IMG/VR virus record: IMGVR_UViG_3300030106_006480
Span: 1-64,000 of that record
Reading direction: 5' to 3' (one strand)
DNA length: 64,000 nt
Origin: a virus
The position numbers were made by a program, and so were the translations under genes. Positions within the stretch are counted from its first letter, which is position 1. Each line of letters starts with the position of its first letter. A model generated the notes under the pieces. The model worked only from the letters and a program-made list of their open reading frames with translations, searched no databases and was not told the DNA's origin. Below, piece by piece: positions 1 to 7,398 of the stretch.

Positions 1-1
1 A

Positions 2-1921
2 TCTAATTTAGATCGTTTTCCTGTCTTCAGTACAGTTACAGCTGGTGTTTCTCTTCCATATGTTGATGGAGACTTTAAATATAATCCTAGTCAAAATAGA
101 CTAACAATCGCTAATCTTGTAGCAACTCAAAGTGGTAACTTTGGCGGCAATGGTATTGTTTCTAGCGGCAATATTATTTGCGGACCGCAAACAGGTAGCG
201 TAGCTTTAACTCTTAATGATGGTTATGGAAATGCCAATATAGCATTTAACCATACAGCAGGAAAGCCTGATCAAGTTGGTAACGCACTAAGAATTAAAAC
301 CAATGTGGATGGAACTTCAAATCCCACAATGGAATTTCAAGGAGCAGTAGCAAGTTCAGCAGGATCAGCTACTAGTTTAAGTAATTTATTTAGATTAAGA
401 GAAACCGAAGGAGCAGACTTCCCTGGGCACGTAACAGCTAATGCAGGTAACTTTATTATTGGAAGTGATGGTTTTGGAATAACTTGGGATGATAGTGGCG
501 ATGATGCAGCAAGAGTTTATGCTGATCGCTCTTCTACTACATTTAATATTGATTTAAATTCAGTAGGGAGTATGGATATAAATACATTTAAAATCAGAGA
601 GAATAACGGTATGGGTGTCTTTAATGACCTATTAAGTCTCGACGACAATGCTTTAACAGTTACCAAAGTAATTGCACAAGAACTTGAACGTAGTGGAGGT
701 ATTACTATTGATGCTAATGGTGCTGGTGCAGATATAACTCTTAGTGCAGCCGATCATGTCATATTAAACAGTGGTTCAGAAGAAGATGGTGCTATTTACT
801 TTCGAGGAAAAAGCGGAGTAGACAGCTATCGATTTGCTAAATCAGGTCAAACTGCAATTGAAGGATTTTTAAGCTTTGAAAGTTTAAGTGCGGATAGAAC
901 ATTTACTTTTCCGAATACCACTGGAACTGTTGCTCTTACTTCAGATTTATCTAGTTACGCAGAAAAATCGGGGGCAACATTTACAGGCGAATTGCAGATA
1001 AATGCACGTTTAGATGTTGGTGATGGTAGTGATGGAAATCACGAAATTAGAATTTATAAAGGCGATAATAATGTCTCAGATCATATTCAGTTTTATAACG
1101 GAACAACCCGCATGGGTGAAATTGGTTGCGAAGATACTAATTGGCTAAGAATTAATCAGGAAACTGATATAAATATTTTTACCCCGCGTTATATCCGTGC
1201 AGATGGTGGACTCTTTGTAAACGGATTAACTAGAGGTATCAATGGTGATGGTGAATTTCTTGTTGGCCCTGGCTCTAGAACTGATCTAGGTCTTAAATTT
1301 GGAAATGATGAAGACACTGGAATGTATAGAGTCGGTAGTAATAGCCTTGCACTTGTGACAGGCGGAAATGTAAGAACAGTAATAGCAAGTAATGGTAATC
1401 AAAAACATTCTGCAATTGGTAACCCTACAAGAGCACATGAGTTTAAAACTAGTCGAGGTGGTAGTAATAGTTACTTTATTATTTCTGGTTACAATAGTGC
1501 TACCGTCAATGATGCTAGTGGTGGCACTGAAGTATTCCGAGTCCGTTCAAATGGAGGCGTACAAAATACTGCAAATGTTTATACTAGTTTGTCTGATGAA
1601 AGACTTAAAGAAAACATTGTTGATGCTCAGTCTCAATGGGATGATGTAAAAGCATTAAGGCTTGTTAATTTTAATTTTAGAGATGAAGTTGGTTATGGAT
1701 CAGAAAAATTACTTGGTTTTATTGCTCAAGAAGTTGAAGAAATTTGCCCTCAACTTGTCGATAGTGATGACTTAGATGATGAAGAATCGTTTGTCCCTGG
1801 TCAAAAATCAGTTAGGAATAGCATTATCATGACTAAAGCCTTTGGTGCTTTACAAGAAGCAATGACACGCATTGAACAACTAGAAGCACGTATTGCACAG
1901 TTAGAAGGATCCGAACCTTGA
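2..1921 (+). CDS. Tail fibre/spike with C-terminal S74 chaperone domain (5' partial)
   Basis: The frame is open from the first bases of the window, so the N-terminus lies outside; about 639 residues are visible. Most of the protein is Gly/Asn/Thr-rich and beta-like, as in fibre shafts. The last ~110 residues carry the peptidase S74 / intramolecular chaperone signature: SDERLKENI (near base 1591), then LLGFIAQEVEEICPQLV, ending in a coiled coil (IEQLEARIAQLEG). In this family the chaperone trimerises the fibre and cleaves itself off at the Ser of the SDxRLK motif. The role is host adsorption. The endolysin follows directly. Family call is secure; receptor specificity cannot be read. Confidence 0.9.
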   Translation, partial: SNLDRFPVFSTVTAGVSLPYVDGDFKYNPSQNRLTIANLVATQSGNFGGNGIVSSGNIICGPQTGSVALTLNDGYGNANIAFNHTAGKPDQVGNALRIKTNVDGTSNPTMEFQGAVASSAGSATSLSNLFRLRETEGADFPGHVTANAGNFIIGSDGFGITWDDSGDDAARVYADRSSTTFNIDLNSVGSMDINTFKIRENNGMGVFNDLLSLDDNALTVTKVIAQELERSGGITIDANGAGADITLSAADHVILNSGSEEDGAIYFRGKSGVDSYRFAKSGQTAIEGFLSFESLSADRTFTFPNTTGTVALTSDLSSYAEKSGATFTGELQINARLDVGDGSDGNHEIRIYKGDNNVSDHIQFYNGTTRMGEIGCEDTNWLRINQETDINIFTPRYIRADGGLFVNGLTRGINGDGEFLVGPGSRTDLGLKFGNDEDTGMYRVGSNSLALVTGGNVRTVIASNGNQKHSAIGNPTRAHEFKTSRGGSNSYFIISGYNSATVNDASGGTEVFRVRSNGGVQNTANVYTSLSDERLKENIVDAQSQWDDVKALRLVNFNFRDEVGYGSEKLLGFIAQEVEEICPQLVDSDDLDDEESFVPGQKSVRNSIIMTKAFGALQEAMTRIEQLEARIAQLEGSEP

Positions 1922-1976
1922 TTTATTGCACTGATTAAAGTTTTATCCTATATTTAATAAGAATTATTTTTTAGAA

Positions 1977-2153
1977 ATGGCTGTTAAAAAATCTGAATTA
2001 CTTGCTGCAATTCAAACGGGAATTGATGCAAGTAAATCAAATAATAAATATTTAATTGAGTACGCAAGTCAAATTCTTGGAAACACGTTGAATAAAATTG
2101 ATTACGAACCAGAAGCAGAGGTTAAAGAAGAAATCAAAGAAGAGGCTAAGTGA
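1977..2153 (+). CDS. Small helical protein of unknown function (58 aa)
   Basis: ATG at 1977; the protein is MAVKKSELLAAIQTGIDASK onward with a very charged Glu/Lys tail (EAEVKEEIKEEAK). It ends one base before the endolysin start, so the two are probably co-translated. I do not recognise a family. Its place between fibre and endolysin suggests a late transcript. It is a coding call from tight packing and clean start and stop. Confidence 0.65.
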   Translation: MAVKKSELLAAIQTGIDASKSNNKYLIEYASQILGNTLNKIDYEPEAEVKEEIKEEAK

Positions 2154-2154
2154 A

Positions 2155-2853
2155 ATGAAAAGCCAACCAATTAATCTTACAGATGCAGCTTTTTGGTACA
2201 AACAAGAATCGCATCAGGTAGCTGCTTTTAATTACTTACAATCTATATTAAGTGAGGAAGAGCTAGAAAATTTTGCAGAAATTTATAGAGCAGGACCTGT
2301 TATGCCACCAACAAATGGTCCTTTAACTCCTGATGTTTTTGCTGAATTAACAGGATATTCTGCTGATAAATTTACAGAACAAGAATGTCTTGATGCAAAT
2401 CGTCTTTTTCAAGAAACTGATTTTATTAGACATAAAGATGCAATGTGTATGTTACTTGGCAATATTTTGCACGAGACGGGTAACATGCGCTGGCTAAAAG
2501 AATTAGCTTCAGGAGAAGCTTATGAAAATCGCGCCGACCTGGGAAATACACAACCTGGAGATGGACCTAAATACAAAGGAGCCGGAGTTTTACAACTTAC
2601 AGGTAGGTATAACTACTCAATTCTAGCCAAAGATGTTAATGATACCAAGGTAATTGAATACGGTTGTGATTATGTAGCAACAACATATCCTTTCATGTCA
2701 GCCTATTCTTGGATTGAAAACAATAAACTATTACACGTTTGCCTGAAAGAAGGTTTTGATAAATGCTGTTATAGAATTAATGGAGGTTGGAACGGTTACG
2801 AAGACCGCAAAAAGAAATACGAAATCTGTAAAAGAGTATTCAATGTCAAATAA
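2155..2853 (+). CDS. GH19-type endolysin (chitinase-like peptidoglycan hydrolase)
   Basis: 232 aa from ATG at 2155; an upstream TTG would overlap the previous gene and is less likely. The glycoside hydrolase 19 core is visible: NILHETGNM with the catalytic Glu (about residue 104), then GEAYENRADLGNTQPGDG, YKGAGVLQLTGRYNY, and a C-terminal INGGWNGYEDR segment. Phage GH19 enzymes cut the peptidoglycan glycan backbone at lysis. No signal peptide is visible, so a holin or other export route is expected; a small hydrophobic protein lies on the opposite strand at 3010-3156. The ~75-residue N-terminal region (FWYKQESHQVAAFNYLQ) is not a domain I recognise. Confidence 0.85.
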   Translation: MKSQPINLTDAAFWYKQESHQVAAFNYLQSILSEEELENFAEIYRAGPVMPPTNGPLTPDVFAELTGYSADKFTEQECLDANRLFQETDFIRHKDAMCMLLGNILHETGNMRWLKELASGEAYENRADLGNTQPGDGPKYKGAGVLQLTGRYNYSILAKDVNDTKVIEYGCDYVATTYPFMSAYSWIENNKLLHVCLKEGFDKCCYRINGGWNGYEDRKKKYEICKRVFNVK

Positions 2854-3004
2854 AAATAATAATGCAAAACGAGTTAATGTTTGCTGGGAATTAAATGGAG
2901 AAAGATGCTGCAAGACTTTATCAAAAGATGAAGCCTATGCAATTAAAAATAAAATGAAAGAAGAGGATGGAACCATTTTTTGGTTCCAAGCTCTAGATGA
3001 TTAA
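2843..3004 (+). CDS. Small unknown protein (53 aa)
   Basis: ATG at 2843 lies inside the last codons of the endolysin (11-base overlap). The protein has a basic Asn/Lys start (MSNKNNNAKRVNVCWELNG), a Cys pair and a Trp/Phe C-terminus (GTIFWFQALDD). The longer frame from 2756 is mostly shadow of the endolysin, so the internal start is preferred. Function unknown. Confidence 0.6.
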   Translation: MSNKNNNAKRVNVCWELNGERCCKTLSKDEAYAIKNKMKEEDGTIFWFQALDD

Positions 3005-3009
3005 TCCAT

Positions 3010-3156
3010 TTACTTTTTAGTTAATGGCTTGAGTTTTACAAGTGCTTTCAAAACAATCTGAATAATGCTGTTATCTTTTAATGGAGATAAAGCAATAATT
3101 TCAGAAGCAGCAGCAACGACAACCCAAGTAATAGGATTAGCTAAAAGATCATGCAT
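3010..3156 (-). CDS. Small hydrophobic protein, possible holin-like (48 aa)
   Basis: Start ATG is the complement of 3154-3156 and the stop lies at 3010. The sequence begins MHDLLANPITWVVVAAASEI and continues IALSPLKDNSIIQIVLKAL: one clear hydrophobic segment plus an amphipathic tail. From memory, similar LL.NP.TW.VVAAASEIIALSPLKDNS proteins occur in cyanophages. The position back-to-back with the GH19 endolysin suggests lysis, but the opposite strand argues against simple co-transcription, and a single membrane span is short for a classical holin. Confidence 0.65.
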   Translation of the reverse strand: MHDLLANPITWVVVAAASEIIALSPLKDNSIIQIVLKALVKLKPLTKK

Positions 3157-3184
3157 AATTTTTTTACCAAGCTACTTCTTTATT

Positions 3185-3970
3185 CTACCGATCAAAATCT
3201 TGTTGCTCTTCGCTTGGAGTAATTACATCATAAAAACCAGCACCTAAACTTTTTCTTTCATGTAAAGGAACTTCTTCTTTACAAGATGGAGCATAACTTT
3301 TTTGTTCTGTTTTAGTTTCCCAAAAATATTCTTCCGATTCTCCAAGGCGACCCCATTTAGCATTAGGATACTCAACATTAAAGTAACGAGAAGACACTAA
3401 GAAATCAGGAATTTTTAGTTGTTCTGGCGACAAACTAGGGTCAATAACGCGGCACCTGTTATTGGGGTACGCTGCAATTTGACCATTTGACAATGTAACA
3501 ATATTGAACGATTTGTGCTCGTCTGGGGTTTCGGAGAAAGAAAGATCAGCCCTAGAGCGGTCCCCATTAAAGCTGTCAATAGTAAACAAATATTCGCCAG
3601 AGAGAGTCCCGTGTAGTTTTGTTCTGACTTCCCATCCTGCTGTATATGTAAGATTTTTTTCAAGCGTTGTAATGTCATGACTAAAGCAATTCCAGAATTG
3701 TAGTTCTTCTAATGGCAAGTCTGGATCAGGAACATTTGGTGTTTGCGGTGAATCTGAGTCCCACGCAAGAAACGCCGAGATGGGAAGTTTGTCATAGAGT
3801 GCTCCGTAATCTGGTAAAAACGTTTCAAAGTAAAAACACCTACCAGGAAGAGACTTAGCACTGACCCAATAACCAAGTACATATTCCCCGTGCCCATCAC
3901 GTAAATCCCTTAGATACTCTTTGCGGACCCATACCTTTAATGGAGGAACATTGGTAATGAGTGTACTCAC
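3185..3970 (-). CDS. Unknown protein, probably virion-associated (261 aa)
   Basis: Start MSTLITNVPPLKVWVRKEYL. Aromatic and Pro rich, mostly beta predicted by eye (GEYVLGYWVSAKSLPGRCFYF), no membrane segment, acidic C-terminus EEQQDFDR. It heads leftward from the same cluster as the 286-aa protein at 4090. I do not recognise a domain. A structural role is suggested only by composition and neighbours. Confidence 0.75.
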   Translation of the reverse strand: MSTLITNVPPLKVWVRKEYLRDLRDGHGEYVLGYWVSAKSLPGRCFYFETFLPDYGALYDKLPISAFLAWDSDSPQTPNVPDPDLPLEELQFWNCFSHDITTLEKNLTYTAGWEVRTKLHGTLSGEYLFTIDSFNGDRSRADLSFSETPDEHKSFNIVTLSNGQIAAYPNNRCRVIDPSLSPEQLKIPDFLVSSRYFNVEYPNAKWGRLGESEEYFWETKTEQKSYAPSCKEEVPLHERKSLGAGFYDVITPSEEQQDFDR

Positions 3971-3976
3971 AAGAAA

Positions 3977-4093
3977 TTAATCTTCGTATATTCGGCATTC
4001 TAACGCCCATGGAAACTCTTCGCAGTATTTTTTAAACTCTTCTGTTGGATTAGGCTTCTTAGTACCAAACAAGATCTGAAGTAATTTTTTCAT
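3977..4093 (-). CDS. Tiny conserved-looking protein (38 aa)
   Basis: ATG (complement of 4091-4093) overlaps the stop of the 286-aa gene as ATGA, a typical translational coupling. Sequence: MKKLLQILFGTKKPNPTEEF then KKYCEEFPWALECRIYED. The WALECRIYED ending recalls small cyanophage proteins from memory. Basic N-terminal amphipathic helix, acidic end. Function unknown. Confidence 0.7.
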   Translation of the reverse strand: MKKLLQILFGTKKPNPTEEFKKYCEEFPWALECRIYED

Positions 4094-4950
4094 GGTCGAT
4101 TAGCGAGAGGAACAAATAATTCAGGAAATGGTACAGAATTTGTAAATTCTGCTACCCAAGCTTGTTTCCAAGCAGATAGAGACCTGTCTCGAACACTTTC
4201 AAAGTACAGATCAGGAGCATCTAATAAAATGAAAGATTGATCTGCTGGATCAGGAGTCTCATCAATTAGCCAGGTAATTCCTTTATTTAAAGAATCACTT
4301 ACTGTTACTGTAACACCAGAAACAATTTCAGCTAACTCAGATGAAAAAGCATTTTGAGTAGGTCCTATTGTTTGATCAGAAGAAATAGGACTAACAACAA
4401 TTAAAGAGTTTGTACTACCATCATCAATTGAGTTTTCTATAACAAATAATTCTCCTTCATTTTCTTCTGTTTGAATAAAACCAAATGTTTCCTTGGTCTC
4501 TACAATGACACCTATTTCATAATCTAAAGGCTCATTTCTAGTGTTAGAAACAATTAAATAATAAACTCCTGGTTTTAGTGCTAAATAAAGTTCATTATTT
4601 TTATCAATACGAAGAGGGTCAAATGTATTGTATGTATCAGATAAAGCATAAGAAATCTGATCATCAAAAGCCTTTGGATCAAGAGTATCAGATTGGAGAA
4701 TATAACGAGCTTCTATAGGAACAGTGTTTCCATCCAAAGGAGTAACAGAATAATATGTTAGATTTTTTCCTCCTTTTACTACTAATATCCAAGCAGATTC
4801 TTCAAGAACTAGTTTATAACAGTGGTTAGTATTACCTCCTCCATAACCGTTAGACTGAACCTCATGCAGCGCCTGTAAAGTACCTTGCAAAAGACGTAGA
4901 GATGTTTTATTAAATTTTCCTAAATCAAATGTCTTATTTAAAATTGACAT
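4090..4950 (-). CDS. Unknown protein, probably virion structural (286 aa)
   Basis: Start MSILNKTFDLGKFNKTSLRL. The middle has the look of a beta-sandwich (YYLIVSNTRNEPLDYEIGVIV), and the C-terminal ~70 residues recall a conserved tail segment (PDPADQSFILLDAPDLYFESVRDRSLSAWK). Gly/Asn-rich stretch near residue 37 (GYGGGNTNH). No enzymatic motif. Translationally coupled to the 38-aa gene downstream. Likely virion part by style; not assigned. Confidence 0.75.
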   Translation of the reverse strand: MSILNKTFDLGKFNKTSLRLLQGTLQALHEVQSNGYGGGNTNHCYKLVLEESAWILVVKGGKNLTYYSVTPLDGNTVPIEARYILQSDTLDPKAFDDQISYALSDTYNTFDPLRIDKNNELYLALKPGVYYLIVSNTRNEPLDYEIGVIVETKETFGFIQTEENEGELFVIENSIDDGSTNSLIVVSPISSDQTIGPTQNAFSSELAEIVSGVTVTVSDSLNKGITWLIDETPDPADQSFILLDAPDLYFESVRDRSLSAWKQAWVAEFTNSVPFPELFVPLANRP

Positions 4951-4962
4951 CTACAAATATCT

Positions 4963-5661
4963 TTATTCTTCATTGTACTTCTGGGCAATTTTAATTGCTG
5001 CGGTCATACTTGATGCGACAATACTGGGACTAGAAATAGTTTTTTTAAAGTTAGGCTCAACAAGAGTATGCAAAGGAATTCCTTGATGTCTTGTTTTTTC
5101 CATCAACATTAGCTTTTGCACGTCATATTTTAAATCAAAATAATGAAAATCCTTGGGAGGAGTATCGCGATTCCAGCTTGAGACTAAGTGTAGAGGGTTC
5201 ATACAATCTTTGTTCCCACAACTATGAGTAACAGAATGGGAACCGATATCTCCCCAAGCCATCATATAAATTGCTTTTTGATAAGTAACATTATCTACTC
5301 GCTTTTTAAAATGCATTCTATGAGAAGGCATTGAGATTCTTTTTTTTCTTAGACCAGGAACAAGCCAACAATCTTCTGGGTTTCCTACGGTTATGGATTG
5401 CCATAAGCGATAACAATAATCTTTATACTCTGAATCAATATAATTAATGTCTATGCCACATATATTTGTCTGTATTTTCTTTACACAGTGGTAACACCAA
5501 TGTTTTTCTTTGTCTCTAATACGATGACCATGAGGACATGGATGTCCAATATAATAACCATACTCATCAATGTCATTACAATCTTTAGGTATTTGCCTAA
5601 AGTTTAATGAAGTGTCTATCAACTTAAGACGAGAAGGTCTTGTTTTGGGACGGTAAGCCAT
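4963..5661 (-). CDS. HNH homing-type endonuclease with zinc-finger N-terminus
   Basis: ATG at 5661 gives 232 aa; an in-frame TTG eight codons upstream lies in a tandem repeat and is rejected. A Cys/His module (CPHGHRIRDKEKHWCYHC, about residues 42-59) resembles a zinc finger. The catalytic region is HSVTHSCGNKDCMNPLHL (about residues 142-159), the H-x-C-x-N-x-x-C-x-NPxHL form of HNH nucleases common in freestanding phage homing enzymes. It would cut double-stranded DNA in intron-less alleles. Two other HNH genes lie at 14942 and 60477. Confidence 0.8.
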   Translation of the reverse strand: MAYRPKTRPSRLKLIDTSLNFRQIPKDCNDIDEYGYYIGHPCPHGHRIRDKEKHWCYHCVKKIQTNICGIDINYIDSEYKDYCYRLWQSITVGNPEDCWLVPGLRKKRISMPSHRMHFKKRVDNVTYQKAIYMMAWGDIGSHSVTHSCGNKDCMNPLHLVSSWNRDTPPKDFHYFDLKYDVQKLMLMEKTRHQGIPLHTLVEPNFKKTISSPSIVASSMTAAIKIAQKYNEE

Positions 5662-5754
5662 GCAGAAATGTGCAGAAATGTACAAATGGGGGTCTATTTA
5701 TTTTTTTCTCTAAGCGTGCGACATGATGAACCGACATATTTTACCGACATATTT
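5661..5754. repeat. Two short tandem repeats in the intergenic gap
   Basis: TGCAGAAATG is repeated back to back at 5661-5680, overlapping the start codon of the HNH gene. ACCGACATATTT occurs at 5730-5741 and 5743-5754 (period 13). The rest of the 5686-5857 gap has a T-run near 5698-5707 and a DnaA-box-like site at 5777. Possible regulatory or protein-binding repeats. Confidence 0.6.
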
Positions 5755-5776
5755 AGCATAGCACAAGGTTAGATAG

Positions 5777-5785
5777 TTTTCCACA
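5777..5785 (+). other. DnaA-box-like site
   Basis: TTTTCCACA matches the DnaA box form reported for cyanobacteria (consensus TTATCCACA, one difference). It is a single site within a 172-base intergenic gap, so by itself it is weak evidence for an origin; the stronger cluster is at 35.1 kb. Confidence 0.35.
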
Positions 5786-5857
5786 GGTTTGCTCAACTTG
5801 TCGCACTGCTAATGCATAGGGTGGATAAGGGGGTATTTGTGCAGTTCTGCATGGTTG

Positions 5858-6118
5858 TCAGTCTTCTTCATTTTCTTGATCGAAAGTAATTCCTGCATCA
5901 AACATCAGATCTTCAATCTTTGTTCGATCGCGCAACCAAGGAGATCCACCTTCAACCCCCTTCTTTGGATTGATACATTTGATTAATTTTTCTTCATCTT
6001 TTACTCCATTACAAATAAAGAAAGCAAGATCAAGCTCGCTTCCTTTACTTCCCGTCCGCATATAAAACTGGCCGTCAAGCCAGATTGCTCCACAAATTGG
6101 ACAGTCTTTTCGTATCAT
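5858..6118 (-). CDS. Small zinc-ribbon-like protein (86 aa)
   Basis: Starts MIRKDCPICGAIWLDG; a CxxC pair at residues 6-9 plus Cys near residues 35 and 48 could hold zinc. The C-terminus is acidic (FDQENEED). Its ATG overlaps the end of the glycosyltransferase gene by four bases (6115-6118), so the pair is translationally coupled. No family recognised. Confidence 0.7.
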   Translation of the reverse strand: MIRKDCPICGAIWLDGQFYMRTGSKGSELDLAFFICNGVKDEEKLIKCINPKKGVEGGSPWLRDRTKIEDLMFDAGITFDQENEED

Positions 6119-7374
6119 GCAGCTACCTTATTTTTGTTTTTTTTGCGACGGCTTTTTCTAGGTAACACCTGGATTTCAGGGGGCTCAGGGGGCTTGTTAA
6201 GCACCTCCTGGAACTGTTCATTAAATTGCTCAGCAACAGTGGCCCACTGGTATTTGGTGTCTGTGGCGCGGTCGTAGCAGCGATCAGCAACGTCCTGGAG
6301 CAGCTTACGATCGTGGTAATAGGAATCAAGAATTTCAACCAAGTGCTCTGCGCTAGGACAAGGCATTTCTCGGTTGTAGTTCATGTCTACATCAATGAAA
6401 TCAGAACGAATCATTTCGCCTGTATCTTGGAAAATCTCTTTTAGAGAAGTGTGATCGGGAACAATTTGCGCTACTCGACATGAACCATGCTCATGATTAA
6501 CAAGACCATGACCTTCTCCTTTACAAGTATTAATACCTACATCAGCGCAGTTGTAGATAGTGTTAAGCAACTCAACAGGAACACTGGGAGGTGCAAGAGT
6601 ATCAGCAGTCATAATGATGCGGTTATTAGCATCGATACCCCGCTTAGCCATTTCACGACCAAACAGTTGCATTACATCCCAGCCTTGATCTTTTTTGCCC
6701 ATATGTAGATACAATTTTGTGTCAGGTTTATCTACAGCAAACCGAGCAAAGGCTTCGATAGTAATATCAATTCGCTTACGAGCCTGGTTTCGATTGCCAT
6801 TAAAGACAATAAAGTCATCAGGATTTAGATTTAGTTCTTTACGGCAAGCCACTTTATCCTTTGGATAGAATTGACCGTTCGTAATGCCGTGAGGGATAAC
6901 TGCAACAGGTTTTTGTAATCCTGCTTTAAGGAATTCCTTAGCACCAAATTCAGTATAAGAAATGACAAGATCCCAAAGGTTAGAAAAATCACCAACACAG
7001 CCAGTCCAGCCATAGCTGTCCATTGGCATGTAAGCAATGAATTTAAATTGTTCTTGTTGATGAAGATCTTTAATTTGATCGTAGATTTGATTTACAATCC
7101 AACAATCATTATTAACAAAGACCAAATCAGGTTTTACTAATTCTGTAATTTCACGAATACGTTGTACACCAAAAGGTTCTGTTTGAAAACGATTAGAGCT
7201 GGGGTGCATCTCAAATTCTTTTTGATAGTCATTAGGATCTCCCCACCAGTTATTACCTAAAATTACAATTTCATATCGATCTTTCAAACGTGTAATTAAA
7301 TTTTCAGTAACTCGTGCAAAACCAGTTCGGGCAACAATATCGCCAGACCACAAAATCTTAGGTTTTTTAGACAT
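6115..7374 (-). CDS. Glycosyltransferase, GT4-like (GT-B fold)
   Basis: 419 aa. N-terminal ILWSGDIVARTGFARVTENL is the Gly-rich acceptor-side loop of GT-B enzymes; the C-terminal half has FIVFNGNRNQARKRIDITIEAFA (the NRxxRKR segment that grips the donor phosphate) and GINTCKGEGHGLVNHEHGSC, an E-x7-E-like donor-binding region. The C-terminus is very basic (RKSRRKKNKNKVAA). It probably transfers a nucleotide-sugar residue to a host or virion glycan. It sits apart from the sugar island at 11-16 kb but could use its products. No signal peptide; cytoplasmic. Confidence 0.85.
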   Translation of the reverse strand: MSKKPKILWSGDIVARTGFARVTENLITRLKDRYEIVILGNNWWGDPNDYQKEFEMHPSSNRFQTEPFGVQRIREITELVKPDLVFVNNDCWIVNQIYDQIKDLHQQEQFKFIAYMPMDSYGWTGCVGDFSNLWDLVISYTEFGAKEFLKAGLQKPVAVIPHGITNGQFYPKDKVACRKELNLNPDDFIVFNGNRNQARKRIDITIEAFARFAVDKPDTKLYLHMGKKDQGWDVMQLFGREMAKRGIDANNRIIMTADTLAPPSVPVELLNTIYNCADVGINTCKGEGHGLVNHEHGSCRVAQIVPDHTSLKEIFQDTGEMIRSDFIDVDMNYNREMPCPSAEHLVEILDSYYHDRKLLQDVADRCYDRATDTKYQWATVAEQFNEQFQEVLNKPPEPPEIQVLPRKSRRKKNKNKVAA

Positions 7375-7398
7375 AACTACAGTGATACTGCAAATATA

